Source of the DNA: Sarcocystis neurona
Taxonomy: Eukaryota; Apicomplexa; Conoidasida; Eucoccidiorida; Sarcocystidae
Direction: 5' to 3'
Assembly: GCA_000727475.1 (NCBI GenBank)
Contig: KL647292.1
Span: 199,413 to 263,412, forward strand
DNA length: 64,000 nt
Shown here: one piece after another, positions 39,470-49,656 of the stretch
How positions within the stretch are numbered: position 1 is the first letter of the stretch
How the letters are laid out: each line of letters starts with the position of its first letter
The notes under the pieces: model-generated
The model's database searches: none
The model's input: the letters and a program-made list of their open reading frames with translations, nothing else
What the model was told of the DNA's origin: nothing
Position numbers and translations under genes: made by a program

Positions 39470-39840
39470 ATACATATGTATACATATATGTACATATACA
39501 CATATATATACATACATATATACATATATATGCAAACATATATTCATATATATGCATACATGTACATACGTACATATGTATACATGTATGTGTATATATA
39601 TACATATACGCACACACACGTATGTATATATATATATGTACATATATACATATATATACATACATGTACATACGTACATATGTATACATATATATATATA
39701 TATATGTATACATATACGCACATACACACGTATATATATATGTACATATATACATATATATACGTACATGTACATACGTACATATGTATACATTTATGTA
39801 TATATATATGTCCATGCATATATACATAAATATTTGTATA
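39470..39840. repeat. Long TA/CATA/TGTA microsatellite
   Basis: About 370 bases of alternating ACATATATATGTACATA-type sequence, partly in duplicated blocks around 39510-39600 and 39660-39720. Open frames across it (Tyr/Ile/His/Thr on both strands) are an effect of the repeat. Confidence 0.95.
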
Positions 39841-40149
39841 CACAGTTGCAGATCTCGTGGAGTGGACTTGCTTCTTCTGAAATAACGTGAAGCGTTTTTC
39901 TTCTTGTAGGAAAACGCAGTCGACGGGATGTTTTTTGCCTCCGGTACATTTTCACACGTATTTCGCTTATGAGAGAAGAAGTGTAAAGAATGATCCTCCT
40001 AGGGACACAAACTTCATCATCACCAGCCCAGCTTTTCCTCCCTTCTTTGACTACTCAGTTCCCAGTCTTCTTCTCTTCTGCAGTACACGATTTATCGACC
40101 TCTTCAAATTCATAGACACATAAATACCAAACGAGCACATGCACTTTAT

Positions 40150-40815
40150 ACTTTACACAGCATCTCCTTCTCTATGTGTAGGAGCCTCTCTTGAAGACCA
40201 CGCTTCCCTACTACATACAGCTATACATACATATATATACGTATGCACGGCAGATATCTACAGTACACAAGTACGTATATAAACTCATGCTGGACGTACG
40301 ATCGTATCCATGCCGGTACATACAGGTCGACTCTAGACAGCATCTCATTCTCTGCGTATGGGCACCTCTCTTGTGAACACCACTTTCCTACAAACGGTTA
40401 CACATATATATATATATATGTATATATACGTACATACACGACAGATAGCCGTAACACACATGTACGTCTATAAACTCATACATATATATATATGACCGTG
40501 TACGTATCCATACGTATAGATCTACACTAGGTAGTACATCTTATCGTCTACGTAGGCAAGCGTCCCTTGCAAACACAGGAGTCCTCTACAAACACATATA
40601 TATATATACGCACACACATATATGAAACACGCCGACAATACACGTATACGTATGTATTAAGACTCTATGCATACACATACGTATATACAGATATACAGGT
40701 ATGTACATTTATATGAACGTGTACACGTGCATGTGTATACGTCTACTGTAGAGAGCATCTCGTCCTCGGCGTACGCGACCATCTCTTTGGCCTCTGCGCA
40801 TGTTCGGCCAGAAAA
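40150..40815 (-). repeat. Four tandem exon-like units, about 190 bp each
   Basis: Four diverged units occur in tandem, with cores near 40155-40195, 40330-40375, 40525-40575 and 40745-40800. Each core follows the consensus GAGATGCT preceded by TAC/CAC and GAG. On the minus strand each core is preceded by AG and followed by GT at the equivalent position. Each is open in one frame: AKEMVAYAEDEMLST, then LQGTLAYVDDKMYYL, QERCPYAENEMLSR and LQERLLHIEKEMLCK in order of decreasing coordinate. The spacers are TA-rich. This looks like tandem duplication of a small exon with its flanking introns. Confidence 0.65.
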
Positions 40816-41020
40816 TATAATTACGCTCATACATACGTGAACACCCAAGAACTACGCCTCAAAAGTATAGACCTGTATATTACATAAATGTATGTATATT
40901 ACGACCTGGGCGGCCACGTAGTCACGGGTTGTACACATATATAGAGAGACAGGCAGAGATATATGTCCAGATACACACTACAGTACACGTTAACACAGAC
41001 AGCAAGATATATACAAAAGT

Positions 41021-41680
41021 GGCTGCGGAGGAGAAAGGAGGATGTGAAGACATTCCTGTGCTGGTGTGGAGACGGAGAGACTTCATGTGGTCTACTGACA
41101 ATTTTCAACAGTTAGTCTAACGCTTGAATTCTGCCAAATACGTAGATCGTTCCCCGCACATGCACTGGTACGTAGCCCACACACACCCAAACGCATATAC
41201 GTGTAGAAATATATCAGCAGAGATATATTTCTCCTGTTGCGACGACCGCGGAGGAGCACTGCTGAATAACGCCTCTTCCCCTACCCGAGGGCCTGAATCT
41301 CCTCCAGAAGCTTCGTGTTGTCGATGAACGCCGCGAGGTCTCTGGCAAGCAGCGCCAGCTGCTGCAGCTCAGACTGGGTGCCAGCAGCAGCAGCAGAACA
41401 AAGAGGCACCCGTCGATCCACAGCCTTCGTCTACACAAACACGTGTGCGTATCTTTGCATCAAAAAAAAACCGGGACACTACTTCACATATATATATATA
41501 TATATATATCGGACCTAGACCAAATAGATATACGTATATTTCTACGTGTGGCCACAGGTGTACAGGTGGACGTGGTGTTTCGGTGTTGTGCTGCGGAGGA
41601 GAAAAAAGAATATGAAGACATTCCTACGCTGGTCTGGAGACAGAGAGATTCTATGTGATATACTGACAACTTTTTAGACA
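41021..41680 (-). repeat. Duplicated about 90-bp intron-end segment
   Basis: Segments 41021-41110 and 41590-41680 are about 80% identical. On the minus strand each is a pyrimidine tract ending CTCCTCCGCAG, that is, a duplicated 3' splice-site region. On the plus strand the same bases would read EDIPVLVWRRRD and EDIPTLVWRQRD, which I consider the less likely meaning. Confidence 0.6.
41285..41430 (-). CDS. Helical exon, possibly 3' part of the ZNF598-like gene
   Basis: After an acceptor ending TTTGTGTAG the minus frame reads TKAVDRRVPLC, SAAAAG, then TQSELQQLALLARDLAAF and IDNTKLLEEIQALG, ending at a GTAGGG donor (48 codons plus 2, phase 0 to 2). The Leu/Glu-rich amphipathic helix is clearly protein-like. 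It starts in phase 0, matching the phase-0 end of the ZNF598-like exon at 43735, on the same strand 2.3 kb away. Against this, a plus-strand CAG-type region lies between them. It also resembles the helical first domain of bacterial-type peptide chain release factors, but no GGQ motif was found. Either assignment is inference. Confidence 0.45.
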
Positions 41681-42067
41681 CGTATCCACATGCATAGATC
41701 TGCGTAGAAACGAAGACACACACTGTGCTTTTCCCCTTCCCATATAATATATACATATAGAGAGAGAGAGACAAAGAGAGAGAAAATATATATATATATA
41801 TATGTATACATAGATACATTCCCACGCGCATGTAGAGGCGACGTATTTCTACATGTATAGCGAGGGCACGTTACATGGACGTGCAGCGGCCGTGTCTTTA
41901 TACGTATCAGCGCAGCCAATTACAGACTTCTATACACGTACATATACAAAAGGTCTAAATAGAAAGATGCGTATACATATATTAGCATAACTACGTCATG
42001 CAAATATATGTAACACACAGGTACATACGTATACGGGTGTTGATAATATGCGACAGACACCCACAAG

Positions 42068-43120
42068 TCGAGAGACGCAAGAGAGCGGCGCAGCAGCTAG
42101 ACAGGCAACGCGTCCAGGAAGCAGCAGCAGCTGCAACAGTGGGAGCACGCCCGCAGGTGGCAGCAGCAAAGGATGATATATTTGAGGTGGTGACGGAAGC
42201 AACATCGGGACATCTGACTTTGTATTTCGTATGTGTATATGCATACACGTCAGTTTTTCCGCATAGGAAGATCGCTGTGTCTCTGCAGGGACGTGTGTAT
42301 GCACGTGTGTAACAGCAGCAGAAGCAGCAGAGAAGTGCGCCAGATGCTGCTTCGCAAAAAGGTGCTGCAGCAGCAGCAGCATCAAGAGCGGAGAAAGGCA
42401 CACAAGCAGCATCATTACCAAAGAGAAGCGGCAACAGCAGCAGCAGGAATAGGTGGCAGCGGCAACAGAAAGACAGCACCAGCAGAGAAACGGCAGCACT
42501 GCAAACAACGCTCCTGCAGCAGCAGCAGCAGCAGGCAAAGAGAGAAGTGGCAGTCCCAGCAGCTGCAGCAGACGCACAACAACGGGAGCCCGTAGCAGAG
42601 ATTGGCGGCACCGGCAGCAGCAGGGTGAGCGGCAGCAGAAGCAACGCTGCAGCCTCTGGAAGAGGAGGAGGAGCAGCAGCAGCAGCAGACCAGCCGCACA
42701 GCAGAAGCACACCCGCGCGCTCAGGAGGAGAAGGAGCCGCAGCAGCAGAAGCAAAGCCGCAGCATCAGGCGGACGAACAGCAACAGAACAGCCGCAGCAG
42801 CGGGACCACCACATGCAGCGCAGCAGCGGAAGCAGAGCAGCAGCAGCAGAGAGTCTTAAAAGCAGTAGGAGCAGGGGCGGTAGTCGGACAAAGCAGCGGC
42901 ACCAGAAACTGCACCGGTGGGCAACAGGAGCCGCGGCAGCACAGACACACACCAGTAGAAGCAGCGGCATCGAGAGAGTCCGGCAGTCACGGCAGGAAAG
43001 GGGGGCACCACACGCTGAGTTCAAAGCAGTAGCTGCAGCAGCAGCAGCACGTAAGACACACGGTAACAGCAGCACCACGCCACGCTGGTGGCTGCACCAG
43101 CGGAGAAGTAGCAGCGATTA
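42068..43120 (+). CDS. Unidentified CAG-type exons (candidate)
   Basis: The first segment, 42068-42228, reads ERRKRAAQQLDRQRVQEA, an Ala run, then AAAKDDIFEVVTEATSG and HLTLYF, ending at a GTATGT donor in phase 0. It is the best-supported exon here. The following stretch (about 42360-43120) is CAG-dense on the plus strand and open in two frames, one Ser/Arg-rich and one Ala/Gln-rich, so the true frame is undecided. No start, stop or family is assigned. If the exon at 41285 belongs to the minus-strand ZNF598-like gene, these exons would lie antisense within its intron. Confidence 0.35.
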
Positions 43121-43189
43121 ATAAGGTAACAAGTAGCGCGAGTATGACAGCAGCGTCACACGTATAACAGCAGCGGCTGCTTAATTTTA

Positions 43190-43580
43190 ACAGCGGCGGC
43201 GCCACTAGAGCACCAGCAGCAGAACTGCAACAGCAGCAACGGCCGCAGATGCCGCAGCACCACTTGACCGGCAGCAATGGCAGCAGCAGACGGTGGAAGA
43301 GCTCCACCAGTAAAATAGCAGCGGGAGTCCAAGTATAACAGCAGCAGCGTCACCAGAGCACCAGCAGCAGAACTGCAACAGCAGCAACGGCCGCAGATGC
43401 CGCAGCACCACTTGACCGGCAGCAATGGCAGCAGCAGACGGTGGAAGAGCTCCACCAGTAAAATAGCAGCGGGGGCCCAAGTATAACAGCAGCAGCGTCA
43501 CTAGAGCACCAGCAGCAGAACTACACCAGCAGCAAACGCGGACACACGGCAGCACATGCTGCAAAACTATTTGAGCAGCA
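43190..43580. repeat. 148-bp CAG-rich tandem repeat
   Basis: Two full copies and part of a third with a 148-base period; GAGCACCAGCAGCAG occurs at 43208, 43356 and 43504. Copies 1 and 2 are nearly identical. 148 is not a multiple of three, so no frame stays in register, which argues against coding. The repeat lies immediately 3' of the ZNF598-like exon ending at 43735. Confidence 0.93.
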
Positions 43581-43734
43581 GGAGTAGCAGCAGCAGACGG
43601 TGGAACCAGCACCAGCACAACAGCAGCAGCACTAGACAACGGAAGAACAGCGGCAGCAGCAGCGAAAAGCGTCAAGAGCAGCAGGAGCAGCAGAAAGCGC
43701 CAGAGCAACTGGAGCAGAGCTTCGTGTGCTGTAC

Positions 43735-46700
43735 CTGCGAGCGGCAGGCAATAACATCTTTGATGGCTTCTTCTACATCTCGAAGTTCCGGCGTCGACGC
43801 ATGCAGCACGCCAGAAGGAGCTCCACCTGCTGGTCCCTCCTGATGCGGTGTGCCTCCTTGCTGCTGGTTCTGCCGGAAGGGGAAAGACGCGGTCGCAACA
43901 TCAGCAGCAAAGCGAGAGCCGCTGTCGATGCTGCTGCTGCTGCTTCCCCATGCCGGCGGCTTCTGCTGCTGCTCCCGCTGCATCTGCAGTAGCGCCTGCG
44001 GTAGTCGACCACCGCGACCTCGCCTTTTATCTGCGCGCTGCTGGTGCTTCTGCTTATCCAGTTGCTCACGTACGTGTTGCTGCTCCGCATGCTGATGCTG
44101 CTGCTCCTGCTGCTGCTGCAGCGAGACGACCGTAGACGCCTGCAGTCGGTACGCGTTCTCCACCACCCACGTGAGTGCTTGAAGAAAAGTGAACAGGGTT
44201 CCGAAACTGACAGCAGCAGACGCGCTGCAGCCTTCTGCTGCCGCTGTGGCTGTTGCTTCTCTCATCCACTGTTCAACGTAATGTCTCTCTCCTGTTGCAG
44301 CAGCAGCGTCCTGCCCACCTCCATGCGTCGTCTCACGGGCTGCTGACGTGGCACCCATACTTGTGACGGCTGCGGCTGCTGGGAGGGAAGCCATCAATGC
44401 CGCAGCAGCAGCAGCCGGAGCAAAAGCCGCAGCAGCACCCGGGCCGTCACTCGTGAGCAGAATCTGCTGCTGGTCATCGTCGCTGCGGTGTTCACAACCA
44501 ACATCAGAACAGAAGACGACGGGACCAACAGCCTCTTCCGTTGTTGCTGCTGCCTTCTCAATCTTCTTCCACGTGCCCCGCAGCGCCTGCAGCAGCAGCT
44601 CTCGCTGCCTCTCGCTGCTTCTCATATCGACGGCTCCTCCGGTTCCTCCCTTTTCTCTCTTCCCCTCCTTCTTGCTGCCTCCTGCCTGCACTGCAGCACG
44701 CAGCAGCAACACCAGCAGCCGACCTCTGTGCGACGCAGGACCTTTTACCACCGCTTCTCTGTTTGTTGGCGCAGCCGCTTCGATTTGAGCGTCTGTGGCT
44801 GCTCCATCAGCTGCTGCTGCTGAGCATCGACGCAACCTCGCCGGCAACTGCTGCGGTGGGAGCACTATCGCTGCTGCTTCTGCCTTGTTGCTGCTGGAGC
44901 CTATCTCATTGCACGACTCCTCGCTGCTGCTCTCACCCCACAATGCAACCAACAGCTGCGCGACAAACAAAAAACATGCGTTCTGCATTTCGTTCTCCTG
45001 CTGTTGCTCCTGAGGCTCTTCCTGCTCCTGCTGTCGCTGCCGGTTCAGCTGCACGCCGAGCTGCTGCCGCTGCTGTTGCGCCCCCTGCCGCTCCTGTTGT
45101 TCTTGCTGTTTTTTCGACACATCGCGTAGCTGCCGCAGCGCTTCTCTAACCCGCCGCTGCCTCTGCGGAGAGAGACGGTCTACCTGCCGCGCTGCTGCAC
45201 GCATGCACGCGTTCGCTTCTTCTGCTGCATGCAGCTGATTATTCAACCAAACAGCAGCCACGTACGCATGTGCTGCTTCTATGTCCAGCAGTAGCTCCTG
45301 CTGTTGCTGCTGCGTTAGGGCTCCGCGCAGCTCCTGCAGCTGCTTGTCGACGCCATCGTCTGCACCAGCTGCTGCGCTGCACACGCCAGCAGCATCCACA
45401 GTAGATGCAACACTGCTGCTGCTACTGCCAGCTCCAGGAGCGGGCAAAAATTCAGCGCGCGCAGCAGCACTAGCAGAGAGGGTTACCGAGAGGTAGACGG
45501 CAGCAGCAGCAGAGCCAGGCGCAGGTGTAAGGCCTGGCGGTAGCAGTGGGATCGCCGCAGCAGAAGCAGAAGCCTCTGCAGCTTGTTGGTGTACCGAAGC
45601 AGCAGTAGACGGTGGCAATGGGTGAAACGCTGCTGCAGCCGCGTGACGCGGTGAACGGGCATCCTCAGCAGCAACAGCAACAGCAGCGGTTTGCACAAGT
45701 GCCGCCTGGCTGCCGGGTGTAGCGCCTATGTCGGTATCTGAAGCAGTCTCCACGCACCTCTCCATTGCCTGTTGCTGCTGCTGTGATGTCTGTTGCACCG
45801 CCAGCGTGGATCCTCTTAACGCGGCTGCCACCTGCATGTGCTGCCCCGTCCCTGTTGCTGCTGCTGTCCCTCTTGTCGCTGTTGCTGCTGCTGGTGCTGC
45901 TGCAGGAGAAAGCGTAACCCGAGCGGCAGCTTCTTCTCTGCGGATCCCGGCCCGTCGGCGTCTCCGTCTCTCATTTTGCTGCGGGTGCTGCTGCCGCTCC
46001 TCTTCGTAGCTGCGGTAATTGAAGCACAGCTGGGGGGGTACAGCGACCCCACGTGCTGTTGGTCCCGCTCCTGCTGCTGCTGATCCTCCGCCTCCGTTGT
46101 AGTTGCTGCTGCCGCCATGTGCGGAGGCTGATGCTCGCAAGCCCGTCGACGCACCGGCAGCAGAGGCGGAAGCCGGACCGGCATGGCCTTGGCTCACAGC
46201 GCTGCTGCTGCGCATTCCGGAAAAAGCTCCTCCTGCAGTACCCGCCCGCTTGGCCCCGCCGTGGGCAGTCGCCAGGTGTACGTACACCTCAGCGTTTGAA
46301 CGAAAAACAGTTAGCGGGCAGCTATCCACATAAGGACACGGGAAGTGCCGCTCGCGGAAGTGCTGCTGCAGCTCTGGCAATCGAGCGAACACCTGCAGCA
46401 GCATACACAGCAGCAACAGCAGCGACCGCGACAATAACAAAAGCAGCCGTAGTAACGTGGTCAACAGCAGCAGCAGGAACAGCAACAACAGACGCAGCAG
46501 TAGCAGAATGAAGGACCAGAATCACCCGCAACAACGCCATCAGCCGCAACAACAGCAGGCGCAGTGGCAGCTACAAGAGCCGCACAGTCCCAGCAGTCTA
46601 CGCGCGGCAGCAGCAGCAGCACAAGCAACAGCAACGCGACGAACAGCAGCATGGCCAAGAAGAGCAACGACAACAGCAGCAAGGGCAGCAGCGGCAGCAG

Positions 46701-49656
46701 CAATGAAAATGACAACCACCCCCGCGACTGAACGTGTAGCAGCAGCAGCAGCAGCAAAAGAGACTCCGGCTTCGCAAGACCGGCGCCCTATCTGACAGAG
46801 GATGCTATCTCGTGCCAACAGCAGCAGACCCAAGAATGCACGCAACAATGACCACCGCTGCGAGGCACCCAGCAGCACCAGAGCGGCAGCAGGGACTGCA
46901 ACAGTCACGAGAGGCAAGAGCAGCAGCAGGAAAAACGAGGAGATGCGACCTACAGGAATGTCCTCCACCGCTTCTCTCTTCTGCGTTTCTTTCTTTCGTC
47001 TTGCGTGTGCTGTGTCTGCGGCCGGTCCTGCTTCGGCTCTGGGTCGCTGCTGCGCCGCCGGGCTGCTCCTCCCGACGGAAGCAGCCGCAGGAGTCCCCGC
47101 TACCGCGTCTGACCCTGCTGCTCCTCCTCGTCGTCCCCCAGCCGCAGATGAAGAAGACGACGGAGTAGGTGCGGCTTCAGCAGAAGCCACCGCAGCCAGC
47201 ACGACTTCTTCGCAGAGAACACAGTAGAAGTGCTCATTGCGAATATGCAGCAGGAAAGCTTCATCGTCGAGCAGCCGTTCAAAGCAGACGCGACACTTGG
47301 GGTGTACAGACACCGCACCCGTCACTTCACACATGTTGTTGCTGTCTGCTGCTCCCCCGCGCTGCCGCGGTTGCGCCTGCTGTAGGTGCTCCTGCAGCAG
47401 TGGTCCCGCATATATCAGCTGCTCTGCTAATAGCTGCTGCTTCCGTCCTTTCACACAGACCTCGCAATACGACACCCCACCATGCTGCTGCCGAAGGTGT
47501 GCATTTAGCTGCTGCAACGCAGGGTAGACATGTCTGCCCTCATCGACTGTATATGACGGGCAAGGGTAAGGCGCTGTTATCTCCTGCGCCGCTGCTGCTG
47601 CTTCGTGTCCTTCGCCTGTCGCCGCTGACGAAGACGCGGGCCCTGCGGCACCTTCTGCGCTCGTGACTGCTCCTGCGTTTCGAGTAGACCCCTCTTGCTG
47701 GTGCCGCTGCTGCGGGAGCTGCCGCTGTTGTCCTTGTTGCTGCCGATGTTGTGCCTGCTGCTGACGCTGTTGCCGCTGCTGCTGTTGTTGTTGTCGTTGC
47801 TCGCGTTGGTGCTGCTGCTGCAGACCCTGCAGCATGTCTTGCAGGAGCGACTGCTGGTCGTCTCTGAAAACGAAGTCGGACATCCACAGCGAGCGGCACG
47901 GCTGGAGCCAGCAGCGCAGCTGCAGCGTGGCTTCTATCGCGCGTCGTACAGCAGGAGAGGCGAAACAGAAGCCGCTGCTGCTGTCGCGCAAATACGACGG
48001 CAGCGCTGCTGCTGCTGCAGACGTGAAGTACGGCGCCTGTAGAAACGCTGCTGCTGCTGTTGGCTCAATGCCGTTGCTGGACAGCAGAGAAGAGAACGCT
48101 GGCGCACAGGCGACGTGCGTCCCTGCCTGCTTCTCTTCTTGTTGCAGCCCCTGGGCATCCTGTCGTTGGGAGGGAAGCTGCTGCGTGCGCTGCGTCACTT
48201 GCTGCTGCTGCTGCTGTTGCTCCGTTCCCACGACGCAGGGTTCCGACTCATTGTTGCTGCTGTTAGCAGAAGCAGGAGGCTTGGGAAGCGCTGCACGTGG
48301 GGCAGCAGCAGCCGGAGAAACGAAGAGGGCGGGAAGATAGAGGAAGAGCGTGTACGGAGCTTCCACTTTACAGAAGGCGCATGTAGCAGCAGCACCGCGC
48401 GAGTGGGGCGTAAAGAGACGGACCTTCAGACCACATATCCAGCAGCAGAAGTGCTGGCACGGCCCCACAGCGATGCACGAGCTGCTCTCAAAACAAATGA
48501 TGCACTCCCGCTGCTGAAGTCTGTTGGCTGCCGCATCACTGCTTCCACTTCTCGCTTTTCCATCCTCAGGAGCAGGAGCTGCAGCGGCAGAAACGGACGT
48601 CTTTTCTCCTGTCTGAAAGCGGCTGCCGCTTTGAGACGGCGTGCGGCGCCTGCGTGCCTGGCTGCCGCTGCCGCTGTGGGAGCGACTGTCGCTACTGTTG
48701 TCTGCGGAGATGCAACAGCAGGCGTCGGCGCTGCTGCTGAAGCAGCAGGAGGGGTCGGGAGACAGCAGCGCCCGCAGGGCATGCACGTGCGCAAATGGGA
48801 ACGGAGGTGGTGCAGCAGCAGCTCCTCGTTGCACCGACGCATGTTTGACTGTCTGGTGCTGCTGCTTCCCCTCAGCAAATGTCCGAGAGCCGGTGGAACG
48901 TCTGTTGTAGCCTGCCTGCCGTTGCCCACTCTGTTCAACAGTCCCTGCCGTCGTAGCAACAGCAGAGCCTTTGTTGGCAGCAGCAGTCGCTGCAAGGTGT
49001 CCCGGTTGACCGCGGACGGAAGAAGACGAGGGGCGGCAAGCAGAGGAGAACGCGTCAGTAAGCCCAGAGGCGGCAGCAGCGGGCTCTGTACCATCTTCAT
49101 GCGCTGCATCAGCAGCGCAGCAGGGAAAATTCATTATCTCTCGTCGTTGGAGGCCTACATCCCCTGCTGCAGCGGCAGACTTTACATGCACCTGGCATCC
49201 TCTGTATTTCCCAGAGCCTCCCCTTCCTGCTGCAGCTGCTCCTCTTGCTCCGGCCTCTCCTCGGCGTATTCGTCTAGCGCCAAGGCGCTCCCTCTCATAA
49301 CGAGAGGCGACGCCGTTGTCGATCGACTGAAGCACAGTCCCGCTGCCATTGCTGCTGCTGCTTGCGGGCAAAGTGGTGCTGCTGCTGCTTGCGGGCAAAG
49401 TGGTGCTGCTGCTGCTTGCAGGCAGGGTGGTGCTGCTGCCGCATGCAGGCAGGGTGATGCTGCCGCTGCTTGCAGGCAGGGTGATGCTGCTGCTGCTGCT
49501 TGCAGGTAGGGTGGTGCTGCTGCTGTTTGCAGGTAGGGTGGTGCTGCTGCTGCTGCTTGCCGGCATCGTGTTGGTGTTGCGGGGCGGGAAACGCATCAAG
49601 TTGTTGGTATAGCTGCCTCTAGGCGCTGTGCTGCTACTACTGCTTCCGGTGAGCAC
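43735..49656 (-). CDS. ZNF598/Hel2-type RING-C2H2 E3 ubiquitin ligase
   Basis: This family recognises collided ribosomes and ubiquitinates small-subunit proteins, triggering ribosome-associated quality control. Exon 1 (46954-49656) holds a RING, with Cys at about 385 and 388 (ECIICFESSSC), then GPCQHFCCWICGLKVRLF and CAFCKVEAPY near 426. These are followed by the family's C2H2 segments: ALQQLNAHLRQQHGGVSYC and CRVCFERLLDDEAFLLHI, RNEHFYCVLC. It ends at a GTAGGT donor. Exon 2 (43735-46392) continues the same zinc-finger block in phase: VFARLPELQQHFRERHFPC, PYVDSCPLTVFRSNAEVY, HLATAHGG. It ends at GTACAG. About 1,790 residues are visible, against about 900 in human; the excess is Ala, Gln and Ser runs. 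The first in-frame ATG is at 49596; the open frame before it, back to a stop near 49704, may come from an upstream exon. Downstream exons are likely (see 41285-41430). Confidence 0.92.
49345..49580 (-). repeat. Coding minisatellite in the ZNF598-like gene
   Basis: About eight units of 24-30 bases (plus strand GCTGCTTGCAGGCAGGGTGG type) encode repeated TTLPASSSS on the minus strand, near the N-terminus of the ZNF598-like protein. Unit lengths vary by multiples of three, which keeps the frame. Confidence 0.9.

Noticed and set aside
39177..39885. Several long Tyr/Ile/His frames on both strands
   Set aside because: They are produced by the TA/CATA microsatellite, which lacks stops in several frames.
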